Of a stretch of DNA of 43,468 nt, positions 16,320 to 25,100 are shown piece by piece. The translations under genes were made by a program, and so were the position numbers. Source of the stretch: an uncultured Alphaproteobacteria bacterium. Lineage in GTDB: Bacteria > Pseudomonadota > Alphaproteobacteria > Rhodobacterales > Rhodobacteraceae. The notes beneath the pieces were generated by a model that was not told where the DNA came from, searched no databases, and was given only the letters and a program-made list of their open reading frames with translations. The stretch lies in NCBI GenBank assembly GCA_902567635.1, contig CACFNV010000009.1, positions 1-43,468 of the forward strand. The letters run 5' to 3'. Position 1 is the stretch's first letter. Every line of letters starts with the position of its first letter.

Positions 16320-16739
16320 GTGTTCCAAATTATGATTTCTTATTTCACGATGCTAGTTGCATATGTTTCTATAGATTTTCTGTGGATTACGCTCTTTATG
16401 CAACCCTACTTCAATGCAAACTTAGGACATCTTCTGAGAGAATCTATTAGCACAAGTTTCCTATTATTTTATGGAAGTATCTTTTTCCTATTTTATGTTG
16501 CTGGTTTATATTGGTTTGGTGTTAGAGCTGGATTAGCTGAAAACTCCTCAATGGTAGCTTGCTTTTCTGGAGGTTTTCTAGGCTTCATTGCTTACGGCAC
16601 ATACGGACTTACCAACTTCATATTCTTCAAAGACTATCCAATACTAATAACGGTATTAGACATTTCTTGGGGCGTTATATTAGGAGGATTAGTCTCTTTT
16701 CTCGGCTATTTAACTTTTAGAGTTATTGTTGGGAGTTGA
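16320..16739 (+). CDS. DUF2177 family membrane protein
   Basis: A 139-residue integral membrane protein with four hydrophobic segments, matching the DUF2177 family (unknown function). The recognisable opening is YVSIDFLWITLFMQPYF in helix 1, and later AYGTYGLTNF and DISWGVILGG. The start is GTG at 16320: the very strong Shine-Dalgarno AAGGAGG (16305-16311) lies eight nt before it, whereas the GTG at 16311 overlaps the Shine-Dalgarno and the ATG at 16332 is too far. Such a strong ribosome binding site is unlike most genes in this window. It ends only 14 nt from the converging metG. Family members are widespread in proteobacteria without an assigned role. Confidence 0.85.
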   Translation: MFQIMISYFTMLVAYVSIDFLWITLFMQPYFNANLGHLLRESISTSFLLFYGSIFFLFYVAGLYWFGVRAGLAENSSMVACFSGGFLGFIAYGTYGLTNFIFFKDYPILITVLDISWGVILGGLVSFLGYLTFRVIVGS

Positions 16740-16753
16740 CTTCTAGCTAAATA

Positions 16754-18472
16754 TTAGTTGCCACCAAACTTGATTTGAAGCTCTGTAATTTTATCGTCAC
16801 CTATTTTTGAAAATAGATTTTCTATTACAAAAAAACTTTCTCCTCCTTTTAAATCAGAAAAAACTAATTCCTTATTTTCAGGCCATTCTTTCTCGTTATA
16901 ACTAATGTTTAAGCAACTTTTAATCTTCTGACAAGTTACTGGGATAAAGGGTTTTGATATATCACTATAAAAGTTTAGTAGGTTAAAACCAAATCTTACT
17001 ATTTTTCCTGCTTCTTCTGGATTTTTTTTAACCACAATCCATGGAGCAGAAGCTTGTAAATACTCGTTTCCCAAACTCCATATTTTTCTTAATAAATTAG
17101 CTGATTTCCTTATTTCCATAATTCCCATAGATTCTTCATATGCTTTGAAATATTTAAGAATTTCTAATATGGTATTTTTTTCTAAATTGCTATAATGGGA
17201 TCCAACCGGGATATGTTCTCCAAATTTTGACTTAGAAAATTTAATCAATCTACTAACAAAATTTCCCAAGACATCTGCCAAATCTTTATTGATACAACTT
17301 TGAAAACTCTTCCAAGTAAAATCAGAGTCAGAGGTCTCCGGGGCATTGGACAAAAGCCACCACCTCCAATAATCTGATGGAAAAATTTCTATAGCATCAT
17401 TCATAAAGATACCTCTTCGCATACTAGTTGAGAACTTTCCCCCTTCATAAGTCAACCAATTGAAACCTTTAATATAATCGACAAGCTTCCATTGTTCTTT
17501 TGTTCCCAGAAGTGTTGCTGGAAAGGACAAGGTATGAAAAGGAATATTATCTTTTGCCATAAACTGAACATAGTATACATCTTCTGCTCCATGATCATTC
17601 AACCACCAGGTTTTCCATTCATTGGGATCTTTTTTAGTTGCTTTAGTCCAGTCAACGGTTGCTGAAATGTAGGCTATGGGTGCATCAAACCATACGTAAA
17701 AGACTTTATCTTCCATACCCTCCCACGTTATTCCGTTAGTCTTTATAGGAATTCCCCACTCTAAGTCTCTGGTTATGCTTCTGTCCTGTAAACCTTCTCC
17801 GTCTGTAAGCCACTTTTTGGCAATTGATGTGGCAAGAATTGGCCAATCGTCTTTTTCATTTATCCACTCTTTTAATTTTTCTTGAAGTTTGCTCTGCAGT
17901 AAATATAGGTGATTGGTTTTTCTTAATTCTAATTTTGAAGATCCGGAAAGAACAGATTTTGGTTCAATTAGCTCAGCTCCTTGTAATTGTCTTGTACAGT
18001 TTTCACATTGATCTCCTCTTGCCCTCTCATAAGAGCATTCGGGACATTTTCCCACAACATATCTATCAGGTAAGAAACGACTGTCTTCCTGAGAGTAAAG
18101 CTGTTTTTCCTTAACAGTCTTGATCAAGCCTTCATTCTTAAGTGTAGTTGCAAAATCCTGAGTTAATTTGTAATTGCTTTCAGAGGAAGAGCGGCCAAAA
18201 AAATCAAAAGATAGATGAAATTGATCGGAGAGGTTTTTTTGTATTTTCCACATTTCAAGGCAATATTCGGCAGTTGAAGTATTTTTTTCTTTAGCAGCCA
18301 ATTCAGCTGGAGTTCCGTGTTCATCTGTTGCGCAAATAAAGGCCACTTCATATCCTTTTGCTCTCATAAATCTTGCATATAGATCAGCTGGCAATTGACT
18401 TCCAACCAGATTACCTAAATGTTTGACACCATTTATGTATGGTAATGCGGATGTTATTAAAATTCTTTTCAT
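16754..18472 (-). CDS. metG: Methionyl-tRNA synthetase
   Basis: Class I aminoacyl-tRNA synthetase charging tRNA-Met. The 572-residue product has the HIGH-type signature as H18LGN21 (PYINGVKHLGNLVGSQLP). The zinc knuckle has Cys143, Cys146, Cys156 and Cys159 (CPECSYERARGDQCENC). The KMSKS-type loop is K346FSTS350 (GGKFSTSMRRG). CATDEHGTP and YVWFDAPIAYIS are further conserved blocks. The protein is of the short form without a C-terminal EMAP-like dimer domain. It is transcribed divergently from tRNA-Trp across 148 nt of AT-rich DNA in which I found no convincing promoter pair. Confidence 0.96.
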   Translation of the reverse strand: MKRILITSALPYINGVKHLGNLVGSQLPADLYARFMRAKGYEVAFICATDEHGTPAELAAKEKNTSTAEYCLEMWKIQKNLSDQFHLSFDFFGRSSSESNYKLTQDFATTLKNEGLIKTVKEKQLYSQEDSRFLPDRYVVGKCPECSYERARGDQCENCTRQLQGAELIEPKSVLSGSSKLELRKTNHLYLLQSKLQEKLKEWINEKDDWPILATSIAKKWLTDGEGLQDRSITRDLEWGIPIKTNGITWEGMEDKVFYVWFDAPIAYISATVDWTKATKKDPNEWKTWWLNDHGAEDVYYVQFMAKDNIPFHTLSFPATLLGTKEQWKLVDYIKGFNWLTYEGGKFSTSMRRGIFMNDAIEIFPSDYWRWWLLSNAPETSDSDFTWKSFQSCINKDLADVLGNFVSRLIKFSKSKFGEHIPVGSHYSNLEKNTILEILKYFKAYEESMGIMEIRKSANLLRKIWSLGNEYLQASAPWIVVKKNPEEAGKIVRFGFNLLNFYSDISKPFIPVTCQKIKSCLNISYNEKEWPENKELVFSDLKGGESFFVIENLFSKIGDDKITELQIKFGGN

Positions 18473-18620
18473 TTTTTGCGAGCTCGATAAAATTTCATAA
18501 AATAATCAATATGTGTATAAAAGGTATTTTCAACATGTAAACATTATTGTTGTAATTAATGTTTCTACTTGCAACTTGATTATTAATTAAATTTTAGTTT
18601 ATGTTGTAATAGGCAATAGT

Positions 18621-18696
18621 AGGGGTTTAGCTCAGTTGGTAGAGCATCGGTCTCCAAAACCGAGGGTCGTGGGTTCGAGTCCCTCAGCCCCTGCCA
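18621..18696 (+). tRNA. tRNA-Trp (anticodon CCA)
   Basis: A 76-nt tRNA with encoded 3' CCA. The acceptor AGGGGTT pairs with AGCCCCT (one G-U pair). The D-arm is GCTCAGTTGGTAGAGC. The anticodon stem TCGGT/ACCGA encloses CTCCAAA with anticodon CCA, and the T-arm contains GGTTCGAGTCC. tRNA-Trp immediately before secE-nusG is a widely conserved bacterial arrangement. Confidence 0.97.
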
Positions 18697-18732
18697 TTTG
18701 CTTTGTAAATCCTTAATTTTTTATTAAAAAGT

Positions 18733-18762
18733 TTGTTGAATTTTAATTACCTTGAATATATA
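18733..18762 (+). promoter_or_regulatory. Candidate secE promoter
   Basis: TTGTTG (18733-18738) and TATATA (18757-18762) are separated by 18 nt, about 40 nt upstream of the secE start and downstream of tRNA-Trp. The match is moderate and the region is AT-rich, so chance is possible. The alternative is read-through from the tRNA-Trp promoter. Confidence 0.3.
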
Positions 18763-18800
18763 CCTTCAGTAGCAAACAATTTTCAAATGGGCTAAAACAA

Positions 18801-18992
18801 ATGACAAACGTGTTTAGGTTTATTCAGCAAACTAGGCAAGAAGCTGCTAAAATCTTGTGGCCGAATAGAAGAGAAACTGTTACAACCACGATCATGGTAT
18901 TTATAATGGTGGCAATATTGGCCACCTTCTTCTTTATAGTAGACTCCATAGTTGGTGTAATACTAAGATTGTTATTGTCTATAAACTTTTGA
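18801..18992 (+). CDS. secE: Preprotein translocase subunit SecE
   Basis: Small essential subunit of the SecYEG channel. The 63-residue protein is the short one-helix form: an amphipathic N-terminal region with the conserved FIQQTRQEAAKILWPNRRET motif, followed by TVTTTIMVF and one membrane helix (about 35-58). Length and motif are typical of alphaproteobacterial SecE. It lies between tRNA-Trp and nusG, the standard context. Confidence 0.95.
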   Translation: MTNVFRFIQQTRQEAAKILWPNRRETVTTTIMVFIMVAILATFFFIVDSIVGVILRLLLSINF

Positions 18993-19042
18993 TCGATGTA
19001 GATGTTAGGAATAAATTTTATTCTCAAATGAGATTCAATTGG

Positions 19043-19070
19043 TTGACCTTGGCGAATTTTTTGGTAAAAG
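19043..19070 (+). promoter_or_regulatory. Possible promoter between secE and nusG
   Basis: TTGACC (19043-19048), a 16-nt spacer and TAAAAG (19065-19070) lie about 30 nt upstream of nusG in an unusually long 108-nt secE-nusG gap. The -10 is weak. It is offered only as a candidate internal promoter. Confidence 0.25.
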
Positions 19071-19100
19071 AAATCAAAATTAGTAAACCGGAAAAAAATG

Positions 19101-19634
19101 ATGAGCATGCGATGGTATTCAGTTAGCGTCTTCTCAAATTTTGAGAAGAAGGTGGCTGAAAGTATTAAGGAAGTGGTTGCACAAAAAAATCTGCAGGATG
19201 AGATTTCGGAAGTTCTTGTGCCTACAGAAGAGGTGCTAGAAATCCGCAAAGGAAAGAAAGTACAGCGCGAACGTAGATTTATGCCCGGATACGTGCTGGT
19301 TAAAATGGATATGAATGAAGAGGTGTATCACGCCATCAAGGGAATAAATAGGGTTTCAGGGTTTTTGGGGGCTCAGGGAAAGCCTACCCCACTACCAGAC
19401 TCAGAGGTGGCAAGAATACTTAATCAAGTTGAAGAAGGTATAGAGGCGCCCAGATCACTGATAGCATTTGATATCGGAGAAAAAGTGAGTGTTACAGATG
19501 GACCTTTTGAAGGTTTTACAGGTACAGTCGAAGAAGTTGACGAAGTCAATTCGCGATTGAAACTCACAGTATCAATTTTTGGAAGAGCGACACCAGTGGA
19601 GCTTGAGTTCACGCAGGTTCAAAAACAAAGTTAA
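19101..19634 (+). CDS. nusG: Transcription termination/antitermination factor NusG
   Basis: Elongation factor that binds RNA polymerase, Rho and ribosomal protein S10. The 177-residue product has the N-terminal NGN domain starting RWYSVSVFSNFEKKVAE, with the conserved RRFMPGYVLVKMDM and INRVSGFLG segments. The C-terminal KOW domain contains VSVTDGPFEGFTGTVEEVD and ends in the VELEFTQVQK strand. Three in-frame ATGs (19098, 19101, 19107) are possible. I prefer 19101 because it lies eight nt after GGA at 19090-19092 and gives MSMRWYSV, close to the usual length. Confidence 0.95.
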   Translation: MSMRWYSVSVFSNFEKKVAESIKEVVAQKNLQDEISEVLVPTEEVLEIRKGKKVQRERRFMPGYVLVKMDMNEEVYHAIKGINRVSGFLGAQGKPTPLPDSEVARILNQVEEGIEAPRSLIAFDIGEKVSVTDGPFEGFTGTVEEVDEVNSRLKLTVSIFGRATPVELEFTQVQKQS

Positions 19635-19680
19635 CATATGGCTTTTTCACAATTTTAGAAACACAAGAAAGTAATTATAA

Positions 19681-20109
19681 ATGGCAAAAAAAATAGAGGG
19701 ATATTTAAAACTTCAAATTCCAGCGGGTAAAGCGAACCCTTCTCCACCAGTTGGGCCGGCATTAGGTCAGAGAGGTCTTAATATAATGGAATTTTGTAAG
19801 GCTTTTAATGCTCAAACTCAAGAAATGGAGCCAGGAGCTCCTTGCCCAACAATAATTACTTATTATGTGGATAAGTCATTTTCAATGGAGGTTAAAACGC
19901 CTCCAGCATCATTCTTTCTGAAAAAAGCTTCAGGACTTAAGTCAGGGGCTTCGACAGCAGGAAAGGAAACCGCTGGTTCTGTAACGACTAAACAAATTAA
20001 AGAGATCGCAGAGTCCAAAATGAAGGATTTAAATGCAAAGGATATTGATGGAGCTATGCAGATAATTTTGGGTTCGGCAAGGTCTATGGGTATCGAAGTA
20101 AAGGATTAA
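19681..20109 (+). CDS. rplK: 50S ribosomal protein L11
   Basis: Binds the GTPase-associated region of 23S rRNA, where EF-G, EF-Tu and RelA act. The 142-residue length is standard. The N-terminal [20 protein letters not shown] followed by [20 protein letters not shown] is diagnostic, as is the C-terminal rRNA-binding region [10 protein letters not shown]. It lies 46 nt after nusG and 18 nt before rplA, the partner gene in nearly all bacteria. Confidence 0.97.
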   Translation: MAKKIEGYLKLQIPAGKANPSPPVGPALGQRGLNIMEFCKAFNAQTQEMEPGAPCPTIITYYVDKSFSMEVKTPPASFFLKKASGLKSGASTAGKETAGSVTTKQIKEIAESKMKDLNAKDIDGAMQIILGSARSMGIEVKD

Positions 20110-20127
20110 AATTGAAAGAGAATAAAA

Positions 20128-20820
20128 ATGGGTAAAGTTGGAAAAAAATATACCAAATCTAAAGAAAATTTTGGAGAGTTGGCTCATGTTAGTTTAGATG
20201 AAGCTGTAGAACTAGTTAAAAATAATGCCTCCGCTAAGTTTGATGAGACGATTGATATAGCAATAAACCTCGGGGTAGATCCAAAACATGCTGACCAGAT
20301 GGTGAGAGGCGTGTGCTCTCTTCCTCATGGAAATGGAAAAAGTGTAAGAGTGGCTGTTTTTGCAAAGGGAGAAAAAGCTGATGAAGCAAAAAAAGCAGGA
20401 GCCGATTTAGTTGGAGCAGAAGATCTTATGGAAATTGTTCAGTCTGGAAAAATTGAATTTGACCGATGTATAGCAACACCGGATATGATGCCGATAGTTG
20501 GAAGATTGGGAAAAGTTTTAGGTCCAAGGAATCTTATGCCTAATCCAAAGGTGGGTACGGTGACCATTGAGTTGGAGAAAGCGATTTCTTTGGCTAAGTC
20601 CGGCGAGGTACAATTCAAAGTTGAGAAATCTGGAGTAGTTCAAGTAGGGCTTGGAAAAGTATCATTTGACAAACAAAAAATAACAGAAAATATTAGTGCA
20701 TTCGTCGAATCAGTCAATAAGGCAAAACCATCAGGAGCAAAGGGTTCATACTTGAAGAGAATTTCCATAAGCTCAACAATGGGGCCAAGTATTACCATTG
20801 ACAATGGGCAATTTGGTTAA
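20128..20820 (+). CDS. rplA: 50S ribosomal protein L1
   Basis: Forms the mobile L1 stalk at the tRNA exit site and in several bacteria represses translation of its own L11-L1 operon by binding mRNA. The 230-residue protein has the usual [15 protein letters not shown] start, the conserved [15 protein letters not shown] and [12 protein letters not shown] blocks, and the signature [20 protein letters not shown]. It ends in [14 protein letters not shown] 255-nt gap follows before rplJ and holds the proposed L10 leader. Confidence 0.97.
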   Translation: MGKVGKKYTKSKENFGELAHVSLDEAVELVKNNASAKFDETIDIAINLGVDPKHADQMVRGVCSLPHGNGKSVRVAVFAKGEKADEAKKAGADLVGAEDLMEIVQSGKIEFDRCIATPDMMPIVGRLGKVLGPRNLMPNPKVGTVTIELEKAISLAKSGEVQFKVEKSGVVQVGLGKVSFDKQKITENISAFVESVNKAKPSGAKGSYLKRISISSTMGPSITIDNGQFG

Positions 20821-20863
20821 AAGAATTTATTGCAGGATTGGAAGGATTGTAAAGTAGAAATTT

Positions 20864-21075
20864 AGGTCAGAAAACCTTTTAATATTTTGACCTAGTCTGA
20901 GACGGTGGGTTTTTTTAAGTAAATCCTGCCTGAGACAGGTAGTTTAAGGCAGAAGAGTTCTGTGCTGGATAGGCGGCCTACCTGTTTAACTGAGAGAAAA
21001 TGCTTTCTAGCAATTTCTCTTTCCGCAACGGGATTAAAATCTCGTTTACGTAAAATTAGTATTGGAGTTGGATAG
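20864..21075 (+). promoter_or_regulatory. Structured rplJ leader (candidate L10 autoregulatory leader)
   Basis: Four stems can be drawn in the 255-nt rplA-rplJ gap. AGGTC...AAAA pairs with TTTTGACCT (about 20864-20892, small bulge). ACAGGTAG (20935-20942) pairs with CTACCTGT (20978-20985), an 8-bp perfect stem extendable by two pairs. AGAGAAA-A-TGC pairs with GCA-A-TTTCTCT (20993-21020; one A-A mismatch, 6-nt loop). AACGGGAT pairs with ATCTCGTT (21027-21046; one G-U, loop TAAA). In bacteria the L10-(L12)n complex binds a leader in this position to repress rplJL translation. The position and structure fit that role, but similarity to the Rfam model was not tested. Confidence 0.6.
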
Positions 21076-21082
21076 TTGGATA
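21067..21082 (+). repeat. Tandem 8-mer GTTGGATA x2 at the rplJ start
   Basis: GTTGGATA occurs twice head to tail (21067-21074 and 21075-21082). Each copy holds a TTG. Only the second (21076) is in frame with L10 and lies eight nt after GGAG (21064-21067), so it decides the start. The first TTG abuts the GGAG and opens a different frame. Confidence 0.8.
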
Positions 21083-21588
21083 GGAAAAGAAAAGAGCAAG
21101 TGGTCGGTGAACTAAAGGAAGTTTTCGAGACTTCTGGTATAATAGTTGCCGCTAGATATTCAGGTATCACAGTGGCAGAGATGTCTGATCTTAGAAATAA
21201 GATGAGAGAGCAAAATGCTTCGGTGAGAGTTGCAAAGAATAGGCTTGCGAGGATAGCAATAGATGGATCTCCAGCTGAGGGAATGAAAGATCTTTTAGTA
21301 GAACAGATAGTTCTTTTATACTCAGAGGATCCAGTTACTGCTGCAAAGATTTCTGTCGACTTCGCCAAAAAGAATGAAAACCTGAGAATTGTTGGCGGTG
21401 CAATGGGAAGTAAAGCTCTTGATTCCAATGGAATAATTGAAGTTTCAAAAATGCCCTCGAGAGATGAGATATTGTCTACTATTAGCTCTATTTTGACAAG
21501 TCCGGGTAGCTCACTAAGTTCACAATTAGGTGGACCGGCTTCAAATATATCGAGCGTATTAGCGGGTATAGAGGAGAATAGGCAGTGA
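21076..21588 (+). CDS. rplJ: 50S ribosomal protein L10
   Basis: Base of the L12 stalk that recruits translation factors; with L12 it usually represses its own operon. The 170-residue product starts DRKRKEQVVGELKEVFETSG, matching the alphaproteobacterial MDR..KE.V..EL start. RVAKNRLARIAIDG and the C-terminal helix that binds L12 dimers (residues about 140-170) are present. Initiation is at TTG 21076; no in-frame ATG gives this N-terminus. A TTG start together with a structured leader fits translational control. rplL follows after 45 nt. Confidence 0.95.
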   Translation: MDRKRKEQVVGELKEVFETSGIIVAARYSGITVAEMSDLRNKMREQNASVRVAKNRLARIAIDGSPAEGMKDLLVEQIVLLYSEDPVTAAKISVDFAKKNENLRIVGGAMGSKALDSNGIIEVSKMPSRDEILSTISSILTSPGSSLSSQLGGPASNISSVLAGIEENRQ

Positions 21589-21633
21589 TACCTTTCTTCA
21601 AAATTTTAACAAACAAAATATGGGTGAAACTAA

Positions 21634-22026
21634 ATGGCTGATTTAAAAAAAATAGCAGAGGAAATTTCAAAACTTACACTTATTGAAGCTGTGGAGCTTA
21701 AAAACATTCTTAAGGAAGAATATGGTATTGAGCCAGCTGCAGGTGGTGCGGTAATGGTAGCTGGCGCCGCGGGGGCATCCGGGGGCGAAGGTGGCGCTGA
21801 AGCTGGTGAGGAAAAAAGCGAATTTAATGTCATCTTAAAGGCTGCAGGAGATAAGAAAATCAATGTGATAAAAGAAGTTAGGACAATTACTGGACTAGGT
21901 CTGAAAGAGGCAAAAGATTTGGTTGAGGCTGGCGGCAAGGCCGTAAAGGAGGGTGTTGCAAAGGCAGAAGCAGAAGAAATAAAGAAAAAATTAGAGGAAG
22001 CGGGAGCTGAAGTGGAATTAACATAA
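21634..22026 (+). CDS. rplL: 50S ribosomal protein L7/L12
   Basis: Multicopy stalk protein that contacts EF-Tu, EF-G and IF2. The 130-residue protein has the N-terminal dimerisation and L10-binding domain ([20 protein letters not shown], residues 1-34). An Ala/Gly-rich hinge follows (about 36-58, [18 protein letters not shown]), then the globular C-terminal domain [20 protein letters not shown] with [13 protein letters not shown]. The hinge is slightly longer than in E. coli L12 (about 120 residues in total). Confidence 0.97.
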   Translation: MADLKKIAEEISKLTLIEAVELKNILKEEYGIEPAAGGAVMVAGAAGASGGEGGAEAGEEKSEFNVILKAAGDKKINVIKEVRTITGLGLKEAKDLVEAGGKAVKEGVAKAEAEEIKKKLEEAGAEVELT

Positions 22027-22072
22027 CGTTCCAAACTTTCTATCTTTAAATTGGTTCAATCTCTTTTCGGGA

Positions 22073-22089
22073 GTGCTTTGGGAAGGCAC
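22073..22089 (+). promoter_or_regulatory. Hairpin in the rplL-rpoB gap (candidate attenuator or processing site)
   Basis: GTGCTTT-GGG-AAGGCAC forms a 7-bp stem (one G-U pair) with a 3-nt loop in the 138-nt gap before rpoB. No T-run follows, so it is not a full terminator. In E. coli this gap holds an attenuator and an RNase III site; an equivalent role here is inferred from position only. Confidence 0.4.
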
Positions 22090-22164
22090 AAGAATTGAAA
22101 GAGCTTGGGGCTTATTACGTCTGATATCCCATGCAGAGAAAACAGAATTTTATTAGAGGATGGC

Positions 22165-25100
22165 ATGAGTCAAAGTAATTTTACAAGAAAGCGGATAAGA
22201 AAGTATTTTGGAAAAATCAGAGAGGTGGCTGACATGCCAAATCTGATAGAAGTGCAAAAATCATCATATGATTTATTTTTAAATTCAGGTGAAGGGAAAG
22301 AGCCGATAAAAGGCGAAGGTCTCAGAGGGGCTTTTGAGTCTATATTTCCTGTGTCAGATTTTAATGAGAATGCCGTTTTGGAATATGTAGCTTATGAATT
22401 AGAAAAACCAAAGTATGACCTAGAAGAATGCCATCAAAGGGATCTCACTTTCGGTGCGCCTTTAAAGGTCAAATTGAGACTGATTGTATTTGAAATTGAT
22501 GAGGAAACCGATGCCAAATCTGTTAAGGGGATAAAAGAACAAGATGTTTACATGGGAGATATCCCATTAATGACGCCGAACGGAACCTTTCTTGTAAATG
22601 GTACCGAGCGGGTTGTCGTTTCCCAAATGCACAGATCTCCAGGTGTATTCTTTGATAATGATAAGGGTAAAACTCATTCCTCAGGAAAAATTTTGTTTAC
22701 GAGTAGGATTATCCCATATAGGGGCTCTTGGTTGGATTTTGAGTTTGATGCAAAAGATTTGGTTTATGTTAGAATTGATAGAAGGCGTAAAATCCCAGTT
22801 TCTACTCTTCTTTATGCCTTGGGATTGGATCAAGAAAAAATATGTAAAGAATATTATAACGATGTTTCCTTTTCCCTCGGAGAAAACAACCAATGGGCAA
22901 CGCCCTTTTTTCCTGCGCGTTTCAGGGGAGTAAAACCGAGCTTCGACTTAATCAATGCAAAAACTGGTGAGATAATTGCTGAGGCTGGTAAAAAAATAAC
23001 CCCTCGTTTTGTTAAAGAAATGATAGATAGTAAAAAGGTCGATAAAATTTTGGTGCCTTTTGAGAGTGTGATAGGTAGGTATTCTTCAGTTGACGTAATA
23101 GATGAAGATACCGGAGAGATCTGGCTTGAAGCAGGAGAAGAAATAACTTGCGAGTTTGATAAGGATACTGGAGAAATTACGGGTGGAAATTTAAAGCAGT
23201 TGTTCGACAATGGTATAAGAGCATTACAAACATTGGATATCGATAACATTAACGTAGGGCCGTATATAAGAAATACAATGGTCTCTGACAAGAACTACAA
23301 TAGAGATATGGCGCTAGTTGATATATATAAGGTTATGAGACCGGGGGAACCTCCCACTATTGAAGCTGCTGCTGATCTTTTTAATTCTCTTTTCTTTGAT
23401 GAAGAAAAGTATGACCTTTCTGCAGTAGGAAGAGTAAAGCTAAATATGCGTTTGGATCTTGATGCCACAGATGTTGAACGGAACCTGCGTTCCGAGGATA
23501 TAGTTGCAGTAATTAGGGCATTAGTGGAACTCAGAGACGGTAAAGGCGAAATTGACGATATTGATCATTTAGGCAACAGAAGGGTTCGGTCTGTGGGAGA
23601 GCTGATGGAAAATCAATATCGTGTAGGTTTGTTAAGGATGGAAAGAGCAATCAGAGAAAGAATGTCATCAGTTGATATTGACGCCGTCATGCCACAGGAT
23701 TTGATTAACGCTAAGCCCGCGGCGGCATCTGTAAAAGAATTTTTTGGTTCGAGCCAACTATCACAATTTATGGATCAAACCAATCCACTCTCAGAAGTTA
23801 CTCACAAAAGAAGGCTATCTGCTTTGGGCCCTGGTGGATTAACCAGGGATCGTGCTGGATTTGAAGTCAGAGATGTGCACCCCACTCATTATGGTAGGGT
23901 ATGTCCTATAGAAACTCCTGAAGGCCCAAACATTGGTTTAATTAACTCATTGGCATCTTTCGCTAAGGTAAATAAATACGGCTTCATTGAAACTCCCTAT
24001 CGAAAAGTTAATGATAGAAAGGTAACAGATGAGGTTGTTTACATGTCAGCAACTGAGGAGATGAAATACACGATTGCTCAAGCAAATGCACAATTGACAG
24101 AAGCTGACGAATTCAAAAACGATCTAGTTTCAACACGTAGGTTTGGCGACTACATGCTGAATCCGTCTAACGCTGTAGACTACATTGATGTTTCACCAAA
24201 GCAATTGGTGTCTGTAGCTGCCTCACTAATTCCATTTTTAGAAAATGACGATGCAAACCGAGCTTTGATGGGATCAAATATGCAACGACAGGCTGTTCCT
24301 CTGCTAACAGCAGAAGCTCCATTTGTTGGGACAGGAATGGAAACAGTGGTCGCACGGGACTCGGGTGCTGCTATAGTAGCTAGAAGGTCCGGGGTTATCG
24401 ATCAGGTCGACGCAACCAGAATTGTTGTGCGTGTAACTGACGATGTGGAGATGGGTGATCACGGGGTAGACATTTATCGTCTTAGGAAATTTCAGCGATC
24501 CAATCAAAATACTTGTATCAACCAGAGACCTTTAGTTAAGAAAGGGGACACTGTTGCTAAGGGTGAAGTAATTGCAGATGGACCGTCTACAGATATGGGT
24601 GAACTAGCGCTGGGTAGAAATGTAACAGTCGCTTTTATGCCTTGGAATGGCTACAATTATGAGGACTCTATTCTAATTTCAGAAAGACTTGTTAAAGACG
24701 ACGTTTTTACTTCTATTCACATAGAAGAATTCGAGATTGCCGCCAGAGATACCAAACTTGGTCCTGAAGAGATTACAAGGGATATACCTAATGTAGGTGA
24801 AGAAGCATTGAGAAATTTGGATGAGGCAGGCATAGTCTATATTGGAGCAGAGGTGGGACCTGGAGACATTCTTGTGGGCAAGATTACCCCAAAAGGGGAA
24901 AGCCCAATGACCCCAGAAGAAAAACTTCTTAGAGCTATTTTTGGAGAAAAGGCTTCGGATGTTAGGGACACATCTTTGAGAATGGGTCCTGGGGATCACG
25001 GAACCATCGTTGAAGTAAGAGTGTTTAATAGACATGGAATTGAAAAGGATGAGAGAGCTCTTCAGAACGAAAGACACGAAATAGAAAGATTAAGTCGAGA

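Noticed and set aside
18569-18610. Possible tRNA-Trp promoter (TTGCAA or TTGATT with TGTAAT)
   Set aside because: No pair has both acceptable boxes and a spacer of 16-18 nt in the right position relative to the tRNA.
21630-22034. A 134-codon open frame antisense to rplL
   Set aside because: Its Ser/Pro/Ala runs mirror the Ala/Gly-rich L12 hinge codons; no family resemblance.
22105-22164. 20-codon upstream extension of rpoB
   Set aside because: RpoB homologues begin at the MSQS...[13 protein letters not shown] segment, and AGAGGA is placed for ATG 22165.
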